Source: Allobosea sp. UNC402CLCol (GTDB lineage Bacteria; Pseudomonadota; Alphaproteobacteria; Rhizobiales; Beijerinckiaceae). From it: a stretch of DNA of 64,000 bases. A program made the translations under genes and the position numbers. Of this stretch, positions 1 through 10,314 are shown piece after piece (positions within the stretch are counted from its first letter, which is position 1; each line of letters begins with the position of its first letter). The stretch spans positions 248,001 through 312,000 of the forward strand of contig NZ_JQJJ01000014.1 in NCBI RefSeq assembly GCF_000745475.1, read 5' to 3'. The notes beneath the pieces are model-generated. The model ran no database searches. It saw nothing but the letters and a program-made list of their open reading frames with translations, and was not told where the DNA came from.

Positions 1-750
1 ATCCGGATCAGCGGGCTCGAAAAGACCTATGCCGACGGCTCGGTCCACGCGCTGTCGAACATCGATCTCAGCATCAAGGACGGCGAGTTCGTCTGCGTCG
101 TCGGCCCTTCGGGCTGCGGCAAGTCGACCTTGCTGCGCATCCTCGCCGGGCTCGACGATTACGACAGCGGCGAGGCCGCGCTTGACGGGAAGGCCATCAC
201 CGGCCCGTCGCGCGATGTCGGCGTCGTCTTCCAGGCGGCGAACCTGCTGCCCTGGCTCACCGTGCGCGAGAATGTCGCGCTGCCCTTGCGGGTCGGCGGC
301 AAGCAGGTGGGGCAGGCGGAGGATGTCGACCGGCTGCTCGATGTCACCGGCCTCAAGGATTTCGGGCACCGCTACCCCTATGAGCTTTCGGGCGGCATGC
401 AGCAGCGCGCCGGCATCTGCCGGGCGCTCGTGCGCAGCCCCCGCGTCCTGCTGATGGACGAGCCCTTCGGCGCGCTCGACGCGCTGACCCGCGAGCGGAT
501 GAACCTCGAACTGCAGCGCATCTGGCAGGCGAGCCGCAAGACCGTGATGCTGATCACGCATTCGATCTCGGAAGCGATCTTCCTCGCCGATCGCGTCGTG
601 GTGATGTCGGCGCGCCCCGGCCGCGTCATCCGTGAACTCGAGGTGCCGATCCCGCGCCCGCGCTCCAACGACAGCATCATCAGCCACCCGGCCTATCCGG
701 CGCTCGCCAAGGAAATCCGGGGCCTGCTCAACGCCCAGGGAGACGAATGA
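1..750 (+). CDS. ABC transporter ATP-binding protein, nitrate/sulfonate/taurine type (5' partial)
   Basis: This is the ATPase of a NitT/TauT-family importer and powers uptake through the permease encoded next. The reading frame is open from the first base, and only a short N-terminus is missing because the usual first beta strand is already present. Visible motifs are Walker A GPSGCGKST (residues 35-43 of the visible part), a Q-loop in VVFQAANLLPW, the signature LSGGMQQRAGICRAL, Walker B VLLMDEPFGALDAL and the switch histidine in LITHSISEA. The stop codon overlaps the start of the permease gene (ATGATG), so the two are translationally coupled. The substrate cannot be read from an ATPase; the SsuB/TauB resemblance is at family level only. 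Confidence 0.93.
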   Translation: MRISGLEKTYADGSVHALSNIDLSIKDGEFVCVVGPSGCGKSTLLRILAGLDDYDSGEAALDGKAITGPSRDVGVVFQAANLLPWLTVRENVALPLRVGGKQVGQAEDVDRLLDVTGLKDFGHRYPYELSGGMQQRAGICRALVRSPRVLLMDEPFGALDALTRERMNLELQRIWQASRKTVMLITHSISEAIFLADRVVVMSARPGRVIRELEVPIPRPRSNDSIISHPAYPALAKEIRGLLNAQGDE

Positions 751-1622
751 TGAGCCAGGCACAGACCACCATCATCGCCGATTCCGCCGCGATCGAGAAC
801 GCCGCGCCCCGGCCCAAGGCCGCCGCTGGCAAGCGCCAGCGAAAGAAGGGCGTCAACGGCACCGCGATCACGCTCGTCGGCCTCGTCATCCTCTTCGCCG
901 GCTGGGCGGCGGCGGTGAAGTATCTCGACGTTCCGTCCTACATCCTGCCGACGCCGCTGGCGGTGTGGAAGGCGCTCTGGTCGGGCCTCGCGGTCAGTCC
1001 GTCGAGCCCGCTCGGCTATTACCTGCCGCTCTGGGGCACGCTGAAGAACGCCGCGATCGGGCTTGCCATCGGTTCGGGCCTAGGCCTCACGCTCGGCTCG
1101 CTGATGGCCGAGAGTCGGCTGATCGAGAAGCTGGTGATGCCCTATGCCTTCGCGCTGCAATCGCTGCCGAAGGTGGCGATCGCGCCGCTAGTCGTGATCT
1201 GGTTCGGCTTCGGCGACGGCTCGAAGATCGCGATCTCGGCGCTGCTCGCTTTCTTCCCGATGCTGATCAACAGCTTCACCGGCCTGCGCGCCGTCGAGCC
1301 GGAGCGCATCGACCTGATGCGCTCGCTCTCGGCCTCGCGCTTCGAGACCTATCGCATCGTCAAGCTGCCCAACGCCGCTCCCTATATCTTCGCCGGGCTC
1401 GACATGGCGGTGGTCTACGCGCTGCTCGGCACCATCGTCGCCGAGTTCCTCGGCGCCCAGCAGGGCATGGGCGTCGTCATCACGCAGGCCCAGGCGGTGA
1501 CCGACGTCGCCGGCGTCTTCGCCGCGCTCGTCATCCTGGGCGCGATGGGAATCCTGCTCCACGGCATCGTCCGCGGGCTGGAGGCACGCATCGTCCATTG
1601 GGGCGATCGCGGCCGCAAGTGA
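747..1622 (+). CDS. ABC transporter permease, NitT/TauT type
   Basis: Inner-membrane permease of 291 residues, normal for the SsuC/TauC family (BPD_transp_1). A polar N-terminus of about 45 residues precedes the first membrane helix (ITLVGLVILFAGWAAAVKYL). The cytoplasmic EAA loop that docks the ATPase is seen around SLSASRFETYRIVKLPNAAP. The gene overlaps the ATPase gene by 4 bp and is followed after 36 bp by the cognate binding protein, giving the order ATPase - permease - binding protein. ATG 747 and ATG 750 are adjacent possible starts. Confidence 0.92.
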   Translation: MMSQAQTTIIADSAAIENAAPRPKAAAGKRQRKKGVNGTAITLVGLVILFAGWAAAVKYLDVPSYILPTPLAVWKALWSGLAVSPSSPLGYYLPLWGTLKNAAIGLAIGSGLGLTLGSLMAESRLIEKLVMPYAFALQSLPKVAIAPLVVIWFGFGDGSKIAISALLAFFPMLINSFTGLRAVEPERIDLMRSLSASRFETYRIVKLPNAAPYIFAGLDMAVVYALLGTIVAEFLGAQQGMGVVITQAQAVTDVAGVFAALVILGAMGILLHGIVRGLEARIVHWGDRGRK

Positions 1623-1658
1623 AACGACCACAACCATAAGCAAGCAAGGGAGAACGTC

Positions 1659-2729
1659 ATGATCACCCGCAGACAATGGCTCCAGGCCAGCAGCGTCTTC
1701 GCATCCGCGCTGGCGCTTGGCCCGCGCTCCGCTTTCGCGCAGCCGGCCAAGACGGTGAAGGTCGGCGTCGGCCTCAAATCGATCAACGCCAGCGTCATCA
1801 ACCTGCTGGTCGGCGAGGCGCTGGGCTACAATGCCGAGGAAGGTTTCAAGGTGCAGGGGCTGGCGCTCGGCGGCAACGCCAACGTCCAGGTCGCGACCGA
1901 CAAGGGCGATGTCGATGTCGGTATCGGCGTGCCCTCCTACGCCCTGCCCATCCTCGCCCGGGGCGAATGGGGCCAGTCGCAATGGTTCTACCAGTACACC
2001 TATCCCTATAAATGGGACGTGGCGGTGAAGCCGGGCTCGGCGGTGAAGGCCTATGCCGACCTGAAGGGCAAGAATATCGGCGTCTCCGATTTCGGCGGTA
2101 CCGAATATCCCGTCACCCGCAACGTGCTGAAGTCGCTCGGCATCGACCCCGACAAGGACGTGAAGTGGACGGCGGTCGGCGCCGGCGTGCCGGCCGGCGT
2201 CGCACTCCAGCGCGGCGCGATCGATGCACTCGCCTATTACGATACCGGCTTCGGCATCATCGATGGCGCGGGCATCCCGCTCGAATTGGTGAAGCGACCC
2301 GACAATCTGCCGATGATCGGCGGCCAGTTCCTGATGGGTCTGCGGCCGCGCATCCAAGCCGAGCGCGCCACCTTCGTCGGTTTCGGCCGCTCGACGGCCA
2401 AGGCTTCGCAGTTCATCCTCGAAAATCCGACGGCCGGCGCCAAGGCCTTCCTCAAGCTCTATCCGGAAACCGCCCCGCGCGGCTCCACCGAGGAGCAGGC
2501 GGTGAAGTCGGTGCTGGAGGCGATCAGCCGGCGCATCAAGCTCTACGAGCCGCCCTATCAGGGTGCCAAGATGGGCTCGATCCGGGTCGACGAATTCGTC
2601 ACGGAAGCCAAGATGAACGACTGGGACATCAAGGACTTCTCCAAGATCTACACCAATGATCTGATCGGCGAGATCAACAATTTCGATGCCGAGAAGATCC
2701 GGGCGCAGGCGCGCGCCTATACCGGATGA
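1659..2729 (+). CDS. ABC transporter substrate-binding protein (NMT1/SsuA-like), Tat-type signal
   Basis: Periplasmic solute receptor of 356 residues for the importer encoded immediately upstream. The N-terminus MITRRQWLQ followed by a hydrophobic stretch ending AFAQ is a twin-arginine-type signal peptide. The mature part shows the SsuA/THI5-like pattern, with NLLVGEALGY near the start and KNIGVSDFGGTEY at the domain hinge. A ribosome binding site (AAGGGAGAA) lies just before the ATG. The stop overlaps the start of the following SDR gene, so the dehydrogenase is made with the transporter. The ligand is unknown. It is only distantly similar to the second binding protein at 4443, so the two systems probably recognise different ligands. 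Confidence 0.9.
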   Translation: MITRRQWLQASSVFASALALGPRSAFAQPAKTVKVGVGLKSINASVINLLVGEALGYNAEEGFKVQGLALGGNANVQVATDKGDVDVGIGVPSYALPILARGEWGQSQWFYQYTYPYKWDVAVKPGSAVKAYADLKGKNIGVSDFGGTEYPVTRNVLKSLGIDPDKDVKWTAVGAGVPAGVALQRGAIDALAYYDTGFGIIDGAGIPLELVKRPDNLPMIGGQFLMGLRPRIQAERATFVGFGRSTAKASQFILENPTAGAKAFLKLYPETAPRGSTEEQAVKSVLEAISRRIKLYEPPYQGAKMGSIRVDEFVTEAKMNDWDIKDFSKIYTNDLIGEINNFDAEKIRAQARAYTG

Positions 2730-3433
2730 GCGAGACCCCTTCCGAAACCGACGGGCGCGTGAAACATGCGCTCGTCACCGGCGTCAGCTCGGGCATCGGC
2801 GCAGCGATCGCGCAGCAACTGCTCGGCGAGGGCTGGGCCGTGACCGGCTTCAGCCGCAGCGCTCCGGCCTTCTCGCATGAGCGGCTCGCCCATGTGCCGG
2901 TCGACATCGCCGACCGGGCGGCGCTGGGCGGGGCGCTTTCGGGTCTGGCCGGCGTCGACGCCATCGTCCACGCCGCCGGCATCCTGCGCGTCGGCGTGCT
3001 CGGCTCCCTCGACCCCGTGAATGGTCAGGCGATGTGGCGGCTGCATGTGGACGCGGCCGAGCAGATCGTCGAGGCGCTGGCCGCATCGCTGCCGGAGGGC
3101 GCGCGCATCGTCTTCATCGGCAGCCGCACGGCGGCGGGCTCGGCCGGACGCGCGCAATATGCCGCGACGAAGGCTGCGCTCGTCGGCATGGCCCGCTCCT
3201 TCGCGATCGAGCTCGCGCCGCGTCGGATCACGGTGAACGTGGTGGCGCCCGGCGCGACCGATACGCCGATGCTGAGGGACCCGAACCGGGCCTCCGTCGC
3301 GCCCAAGATGCCGCCGATGGGCCGGCTGGTGAAGCCGGAGGAGGTCGCGGCGACTGCCGCTTTCCTGCTCTCGAAAGGGGCCGCGAGCATCACCGGGCAG
3401 CAGATCGTCGTCTGCGGCGGTGCTTCGCTCTGA
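2726..3433 (+). CDS. SDR family NAD(P)-dependent oxidoreductase
   Basis: Short-chain dehydrogenase of 235 residues. It has the glycine-rich cofactor motif TGVSSGIG near residue 20, a catalytic Ser within IGSRTAAGSAG, and the YxxxK pair in QYAATKAAL. The C-terminal GQQIVVCGGASL is the usual SDR end. It overlaps the binding-protein gene by 4 bp (ATGA), which is unusual for a transporter operon and argues that it acts on the imported compound. In a sugar-acid route it could oxidise the sugar to the lactone or handle an alcohol intermediate; that role is inferred from neighbours only. Confidence 0.9.
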   Translation: MSETPSETDGRVKHALVTGVSSGIGAAIAQQLLGEGWAVTGFSRSAPAFSHERLAHVPVDIADRAALGGALSGLAGVDAIVHAAGILRVGVLGSLDPVNGQAMWRLHVDAAEQIVEALAASLPEGARIVFIGSRTAAGSAGRAQYAATKAALVGMARSFAIELAPRRITVNVVAPGATDTPMLRDPNRASVAPKMPPMGRLVKPEEVAATAAFLLSKGAASITGQQIVVCGGASL

Positions 3434-3502
3434 AGGCGGCGTTCTGAGGCCGAGACTCCGATTCAACCGGGCATCGTTCTGCTTCCCGGCACTTTCGACG
3501 CG

Positions 3503-4204
3503 TCAGTTCCTGAAATAGGTCGGGTGCAGCTCTCGCAGCGAGGGCACGAAGTCGAGTGAGCGGGAGAGGTGATCGCGCAGCGCGTCCTGGGCCGCGGCCG
3601 GATCTTTCGCCTCGACCGCATCGAGGATGGCGGTGTGCGCCGCCAGGATTTCGCGCATCTTGCCTTCCTTGGGCAGATGCAGGCGCCGCAGCCGGTCGAT
3701 ATGGCCGCTCTGGCGCCGGACAAGCTCCCAGAGAACCGCCATATGCGCCGCATCGTACAAGCAGCGATGGAAGGCGTGGTCGGCGGCGGCGAAGGCTTCA
3801 TGCTCGCCGAGATCGGCAAAGGCCGTCTGCTGCCGGACGAGGCTTCGCATTCTCGCCAGCACCGTCGGCTGCGGCGCGAGCGCAAGCGCCCGCACCAGCT
3901 CGAGCTCCACCGAGCGGCGCAGGAACTGGCCTTGCCGGGCGAGATCGAGGTCGATCGCGCTGACGACGGTGGCGTGCTGGGGGAAGACATCGACCAGCCG
4001 CTCTTCCTGGAGCTTCATCAGCGCGTCGCGGATCGGCGTCGAGGAGAAGCCGAAGCGCTCCTGCAATTCCTGCCGCGACAGCATCGTCCCCGGCGCCAGC
4101 GCCAGCGAGATGATCTCCTCGCGCAACAGGTCGAAGACGATGCCGGCACCGCCCTTGGTCGCCGGCTTGGGCGCTGCCGCAAATCTTTCGAGAAGGTCGC
4201 TCAT
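3503..4204 (-). CDS. GntR family transcriptional regulator, FCD (FadR) subfamily
   Basis: DNA-binding regulator of 233 residues. An N-terminal winged helix-turn-helix (LSRQELQERFGFSSTPIRDA, about residues 42-61) is followed by an all-helical FCD ligand domain. That domain keeps candidate metal-binding residues in ADHAFHRC, HTAILDAVE and RDHLSRS. FCD regulators usually sense small carboxylates or sugar acids. The gene is transcribed away from the second transporter operon and sits between the two importer operons. The shared 240-bp upstream region contains a perfect 16-bp palindrome and a 14-bp direct repeat, so autoregulation plus control of the downstream operon is likely. The effector is unknown. 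Confidence 0.92.
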   Translation of the reverse strand: MSDLLERFAAAPKPATKGGAGIVFDLLREEIISLALAPGTMLSRQELQERFGFSSTPIRDALMKLQEERLVDVFPQHATVVSAIDLDLARQGQFLRRSVELELVRALALAPQPTVLARMRSLVRQQTAFADLGEHEAFAAADHAFHRCLYDAAHMAVLWELVRRQSGHIDRLRRLHLPKEGKMREILAAHTAILDAVEAKDPAAAQDALRDHLSRSLDFVPSLRELHPTYFRN

Positions 4205-4271
4205 CCTGTTCGCCTCTACCGCACCGGACCGAATACCGCATTCGGCGCGGCGTGACAGCTCCTTGCCGTGT

Positions 4272-4336
4272 TTCGCATTTTAGCAAGCGCCGATGCCCAC
4301 GGGCTGGAACGCCGTCGTGCCGTTCGGATTTTAGCA
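4272..4336. repeat. Direct repeat of a 14-bp AT-rich element in the gntR / transporter intergenic region
   Basis: TTCGCATTTTAGCA (4272-4285) and TTCGGATTTTAGCA (4323-4336) match at 13 of 14 positions and start 51 bp apart, close to five helical turns. They stand out from the GC-rich background. They could be binding sites for the GntR regulator or a second factor. Their complements contain TAAAAT, which could serve as -10 boxes for gntR, but no good -35 box lies at the right distance. Confidence 0.5.
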
Positions 4337-4353
4337 TTGCCGAAGGGTTGACG

Positions 4354-4369
4354 CACTAATGCATTAGTG
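4354..4369. promoter_or_regulatory. Perfect 16-bp palindrome, candidate GntR operator
   Basis: CACTAATGCATTAGTG is a perfect inverted repeat without spacer. It lies 85 bp upstream of the second binding-protein gene and about 150 bp upstream of the divergent GntR gene. A TTGACG hexamer (4348-4353) directly abuts it. The size and symmetry fit a dimeric winged-helix regulator. Assignment to the GntR protein at 3503-4204 is inferred from position. Confidence 0.6.
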
Positions 4370-4442
4370 GTTTGACTGATGCCAATCAAGGCGCATGGCC
4401 ATCGGCCAAGGACGCGAACAAGAATCATCAGGGAGGGACCTC

Positions 4443-5453
4443 ATGCTCACACGCAGGCAGACGCTCGCGCTCGGTGCGGCGGCGGCAATCGGCGTTCATT
4501 CCGGCGCAAGGGCGCAGGCGAAGACCGAGATCTCGCTGAGCCGCCAGCCCGGCATCCTCTACATGCCGACCCATGTCATCGAGAAGCAGAAGCTGATCGA
4601 GAAACATGCCGAGAAGCTCGGCGTGGCCGGCGTCACCACGAAATGGGTGAATTTCTCGAATGGCGGGGCGCAGCAGGACGCGTTGCTCTCCGGCAGCGTC
4701 GACATCATCAACACCGGCACCGGGCCGCTGCTGGTGCTCTGGGACAAGTCGCGCGGCCGGGTGAAGGGGATCTGCGCCAGTTCCGCCCAGCCCGCGCTGC
4801 TGCTGACGCGCGACCCGCGGATCAAGACGCTCAAGGACTACAAGGAAGGCGACAAGATCGCGGTGCCGACCATCCGCGTCTCGACGCAGGCGATCCTGCT
4901 CCAGATCGCGGCCTCCGACCTGTTCGGCCCCGATAAATGGAACCATTTCGATGCGATGACGGTGCAGCTTGGCCATCCCGATGCGCTGATTGCAATGAAG
5001 AACCCGAGCCACGAGGTGAAGAGCCATTTCGCGGCGCCGCCCTTCCAGTTCTACGAACAGCAGCAGATCCCCGAGGTGCGCGTCGTCGCGAGCTCCGCCG
5101 ACATCATGGGCTCGCCGCTGAGCCAGGGCCAGTTCATGACGACGACGGGCTTCGCGGAGGCCAATCCGAAGATCGTCCAGGCGCTGCGCAATGCGGCTGA
5201 GGAGGCGAAGGGCTTCATCGAGACGAAGACGCCGGAGGCCGTCGAGATCTATCGCGAGGTCACGGGCGACAAGACGGAGACCGGCCAGATCCTGGCGATG
5301 CTAAAGCAGCCCGGCATGATGGAGTGGAACATCTACCCGCAAGGCACGATGAAGTTTGCCGAGCACCTCGCCCGCACCGGCGGCATCAAGTCGAAGCCGG
5401 CCGCGTGGAAGGACTATTATTTGCCGGTGGCGCATGACCTCTCAGGGAGCTGA
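4443..5453 (+). CDS. ABC transporter substrate-binding protein (NMT1-like), second system
   Basis: Periplasmic receptor of 336 residues. The signal peptide MLTRRQTLALGAAAAIGVHS ends near ARAQA and carries a twin-arginine-like RR. The mature chain has NMT1/SsuA features such as PGILYMPTHVIEKQ and GSVDIINTGTGPLL. An AGGGAGG ribosome binding site stands 8-9 bases before ATG 4443, which decides this start over an in-frame ATG at 4395. It is the first gene of the second operon, followed at once by its ATPase and permease. The ligand is unknown, but the genes downstream suggest a sugar lactone, sugar acid or related carboxylate. Confidence 0.9.
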   Translation: MLTRRQTLALGAAAAIGVHSGARAQAKTEISLSRQPGILYMPTHVIEKQKLIEKHAEKLGVAGVTTKWVNFSNGGAQQDALLSGSVDIINTGTGPLLVLWDKSRGRVKGICASSAQPALLLTRDPRIKTLKDYKEGDKIAVPTIRVSTQAILLQIAASDLFGPDKWNHFDAMTVQLGHPDALIAMKNPSHEVKSHFAAPPFQFYEQQQIPEVRVVASSADIMGSPLSQGQFMTTTGFAEANPKIVQALRNAAEEAKGFIETKTPEAVEIYREVTGDKTETGQILAMLKQPGMMEWNIYPQGTMKFAEHLARTGGIKSKPAAWKDYYLPVAHDLSGS

Positions 5454-5454
5454 G

Positions 5455-6285
5455 TTGGCTTCGCCGCATCTGTCCGCGCCGGTCCCGTCCGCGCCAATGT
5501 CGCAGGCCGTCGCCGTGGCCGAGCCCTTGCTCGACGTGTCCTCGGTCACCTTGCGCTACAAGCTGCCGGGGCGGGTGATCACGGCGACGGAGCGGGTCTC
5601 CTTCCAGGTCAACACCTCCGACCGCTTCGTGCTGCTGGGGCCGTCGGGCTGCGGCAAGTCGACCCTGCTCAAGGCGGTCGGCGGCTATCTGAAGCCGAGC
5701 GAAGGCAGCATGACGATCAAAGGTCGGACCGTGACGGCGCCCGGGCCCGACCGCATGATGGTCTTCCAGGAATTCGACCAGCTCCTGCCCTGGAAGACCG
5801 TTCTGGAGAACGTGATGTTCCCGCTGGTGGAGGCGCGCGGCCTGTCGCGCAAGGAGGCGGCCGAGAAGGCCAAGCTCTATATCGAGAAGGTCAACCTGAC
5901 GCGGGCGCTCGATTCCTATCCGCATACGCTCTCGGGCGGCATGAAGCAGCGCGTCGCGATCGCGCGCGGCATGGCGATGGAGCCCGACATCCTGCTGATG
6001 GACGAGCCTTTCGCCGCGCTCGACGCGCTGACGCGCCGCACCTGTCAGGACGAGCTGATCCAGCTCTGGGAGGATACCCGCTTCACGGTGATGTTCGTCA
6101 CGCATTCCATCGCCGAGGCGATCAGGATCGGCAACCGCATCCTGCTGCTCTCGCCGCATCCCGGCCGCGTCAAGGCCGAGGTGGTGGACGTCGATACAAC
6201 GTCCGTCGCCGACGGCAGCGCCGGCCGCCTGGAGCGCGAGATCCACGACCTGCTCTTCGCCGATGACGGCGTGGCGGCGCATTAG
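5455..6285 (+). CDS. ABC transporter ATP-binding protein, second NitT/TauT-type system
   Basis: ATPase of about 276 residues. Walker A is GPSGCGKST, the signature is LSGGMKQRVAIARGM and Walker B is ILLMDEPFAALDAL. The Q-loop is in MVFQEFDQLLPWK. The start is uncertain: TTG 5455 is preceded by AGGGAG (5444-5449) at good spacing, ATG 5434 would overlap the binding-protein gene, and ATG 5497 would remove a low-complexity Ala/Pro leader. It works with the permease at 6296 and the receptor at 4443. The motif set is complete, so it should be active. Confidence 0.88.
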   Translation: MASPHLSAPVPSAPMSQAVAVAEPLLDVSSVTLRYKLPGRVITATERVSFQVNTSDRFVLLGPSGCGKSTLLKAVGGYLKPSEGSMTIKGRTVTAPGPDRMMVFQEFDQLLPWKTVLENVMFPLVEARGLSRKEAAEKAKLYIEKVNLTRALDSYPHTLSGGMKQRVAIARGMAMEPDILLMDEPFAALDALTRRTCQDELIQLWEDTRFTVMFVTHSIAEAIRIGNRILLLSPHPGRVKAEVVDVDTTSVADGSAGRLEREIHDLLFADDGVAAH

Positions 6286-6295
6286 AACCGGGACG

Positions 6296-7174
6296 ATGGC
6301 CATGCCCCCAGAAACATCGTCTTCGACCGCCCGCATCGAGATGTGTCCCTCGTCCGGCCCGGCCAGCGCCGAGGTGGAGCGCAAGGTCGGCCTCATCGAG
6401 GCGCTCTGGGATGTCGGTGCCGTCCGCAAGACGGCGATCATCCTCGTCCTCGCCGCGATCTGGCAAGCCTATGGCGTCTATCTCGACAACCCCCTGCTGT
6501 TCCCGAGCCTGACCGAGACGCTGCGCTCGCTCTCCGAGAACATCGCCAGCGGCGTGCTGCCGGCCCGCGCCTGGGCCTCGCTCAAGGTTTTGCTGATGGG
6601 CTATGTCGTCGGCGTCGCCTTTGCCGGCGTGCTGACGATCGTGGCGATCAACACGCGCATCGGCTCCGATTTCCTCGAGACGGTGACGGCGATGCTGAGC
6701 CCGCTGCCGGCGATCGCGCTCCTGCCGCTGGCGCTGATCTGGTTTGGGCTCGGCAATGGCAGCCTCGTCTTCATCCTGATCCATTCGGTGCTGTGGCCGG
6801 TTGCGCTCAACACGCATTCCGGTTTCCGCGCGGTGTCGGAGACGCTGCGCATGGTCGGGCGGAACTATGATCTCCGTGGCTTCCGCTACATCCGCAAGAT
6901 CCTGATCCCGGCCGCCTTTCCCTCGATCCTGACCGGCCTCAAGATCGGCTGGGCCTTTGCCTGGCGCACGCTGGTCGCGGCCGAGCTCGTCTTCGGCGTC
7001 TCGTCGGGGCAGGGCGGTCTCGGCTGGTTCATCTTCGAGAACCGCAATTTGCTCGAAATCCCGGCGGTCTTCGCCGGCCTGCTGACGGTCATCCTGATCG
7101 GGCTCGTCGTCGAGAACCTGATCTTCCGGACCATCGAGGCCCGGACCGTCCTGAAATGGGGCCTCCAGCATTAA
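6296..7174 (+). CDS. ABC transporter permease, second NitT/TauT-type system
   Basis: Integral membrane permease of about 292 residues. The N-terminus is cytoplasmic, then hydrophobic helices such as TAIILVLAAIWQAYGVYL and AIALLPLALIWFGLGNGS. The EAA-type loop is in NYDLRGFRYIRKILIPAAFP, and the last helices contain VFAGLLTVILIGLVVENLIF. Start choice lies between ATG 6296 and ATG 6302, only a few bases after the ATPase stop. It completes a binding protein - ATPase - permease importer. The gene is followed by the exported lactonase after about 40 bp, consistent with one transcript. Confidence 0.9.
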   Translation: MAMPPETSSSTARIEMCPSSGPASAEVERKVGLIEALWDVGAVRKTAIILVLAAIWQAYGVYLDNPLLFPSLTETLRSLSENIASGVLPARAWASLKVLLMGYVVGVAFAGVLTIVAINTRIGSDFLETVTAMLSPLPAIALLPLALIWFGLGNGSLVFILIHSVLWPVALNTHSGFRAVSETLRMVGRNYDLRGFRYIRKILIPAAFPSILTGLKIGWAFAWRTLVAAELVFGVSSGQGGLGWFIFENRNLLEIPAVFAGLLTVILIGLVVENLIFRTIEARTVLKWGLQH

Positions 7175-7215
7175 TCCGGCCGGCAGATCGACCACGATGG
7201 CGCGAGGGGATTGAC

Positions 7216-8517
7216 ATGGCAAAGTGGAGCAGAAGGCAGTTCGGGGCGATGACCCTGGCGGGCATCGCTGCGTCACCCTGGTCCGGAGGAACCGAAGCGA
7301 TGGCGCAATCCGCCAAGACCCGCACGGCCGAGACCGGCACGACCACGGCCGCCAACGTCTCGACCGCTTATGTCGCGGTCGGCCCGGAGCTGACGCAATA
7401 TGCGGTCGACGGGACGACGATCAGCCCCGTGCCCGGCAGCATGGTAAGCGTTCCGGCACCGATCCAATATGTCTGGCAGCATCCGGGCAAGCCGATCGCC
7501 TATATCGCGTCGAGCGATCGCTTCGCGGCAAAGCCGGCCGATCTTCACCACCTCAGCGCCTTCGCCATGGCACCGGGTTCGGGCAAGCTGAGCCTGATCG
7601 GAGCCCCACGGCTGTTGACGTCGCGGCCGATCAACATCTCGACCGATCGTGACGGACGCTTCCTCCTGGTCGCCTATAACGACCCGGCCTCGCTGACCGT
7701 CCACCCGATCGCGGCCGACGGCAGCGTCGGCGAAGCGATCAAGCAGGACGGCAAGCTCGATGCCGGCATCTATGCGCATCAGGTGCGAATGCTGCCGTCC
7801 AATCGCACCGTCCTTCTGGTGACGCGCGGCAACGATCCGGCTGGCGGCAAGCCGGAAGATCCCGGCGCGCTGAAGCTCTTCTCCTTCAACCAGGGCAAGC
7901 TCGCCGAGAAGCAGTCGGTTGCGCCGGGAAGCGGCTACGGGTTCGGCCCGCGTCATGCCGATTTTCACCCGACCAGGCCCTGGTTCTATGTGACGATGGA
8001 GCGGGAAAACCAACTCCAGATGTTCACGCTCGGAGCCGAAGATCGCATTGGCCCCGCGCCCACCTTCGTGAAGACCACGCTGGCCGAGCCCGGCAAGGTT
8101 CGTCCGGGGCAGGTGGCCGGTGCGATCCATGTCTCGCGCGACGGCCGCTTCGTCTATGTCTCCAACCGTGCCGACGGCAAGACCGAGCTGGATGGCAGGA
8201 AGGTCTTCGTCGGCGGCGAGAACAGCATCGTCGTGTTCGCGATCGACCCGAAGACGGGTGAGCCCACCTTGATCCAGGCCGTCGACACGCGCAGCTACCA
8301 TGTCCGTACCTTCGCCATCGATCCCTCGGGCAAGACACTCCTCGCCGCGAGTGTCGCTCCGATGGACGTCGCCTCGGGCGGCCCCGTCTCGACCGTTCCG
8401 GCCAAGCTGACCGCCTTCGCGATCGGAGCCGATGGCAAGCTGAGCTTTACCGCAGAGCGGGCGGTGGACACGGCGAAGGGACCGATGTTCTGGTGCGGAT
8501 TTACGCCGCTGACCTGA
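7216..8517 (+). CDS. Tat-exported beta-propeller protein, lactonase (6-phosphogluconolactonase-like) family
   Basis: Protein of 433 residues with an N-terminal twin-arginine signal (KWSRRQFGAMTLAG) ending near AMAQS, so it should fold in the cytoplasm and act in the periplasm. The mature part has repeated blades such as ISTDRDGRFLLVAYNDP, HVSRDGRFVYVSNRADG and FAIDPSGKTLLAAS, typical of the seven-bladed lactonase family PF10282. Members hydrolyse sugar lactones or cyclic muconate lactones, although many are untested. A GAGGGGA ribosome binding site precedes ATG 7216. Its position between an importer and a sugar-acid dehydratase suggests that it opens a lactone in the periplasm before uptake; this is inference. 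Confidence 0.82.
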   Translation: MAKWSRRQFGAMTLAGIAASPWSGGTEAMAQSAKTRTAETGTTTAANVSTAYVAVGPELTQYAVDGTTISPVPGSMVSVPAPIQYVWQHPGKPIAYIASSDRFAAKPADLHHLSAFAMAPGSGKLSLIGAPRLLTSRPINISTDRDGRFLLVAYNDPASLTVHPIAADGSVGEAIKQDGKLDAGIYAHQVRMLPSNRTVLLVTRGNDPAGGKPEDPGALKLFSFNQGKLAEKQSVAPGSGYGFGPRHADFHPTRPWFYVTMERENQLQMFTLGAEDRIGPAPTFVKTTLAEPGKVRPGQVAGAIHVSRDGRFVYVSNRADGKTELDGRKVFVGGENSIVVFAIDPKTGEPTLIQAVDTRSYHVRTFAIDPSGKTLLAASVAPMDVASGGPVSTVPAKLTAFAIGADGKLSFTAERAVDTAKGPMFWCGFTPLT

Positions 8518-8568
8518 TCGGGCGAAGATCGGCGACACCCTGGCGACACTGCGGAAGCGAAGCTGACA

Positions 8569-10299
<1,731 letters not shown>

Positions 10300-10314
10300 A
10301 CCGGAGCGACGATC

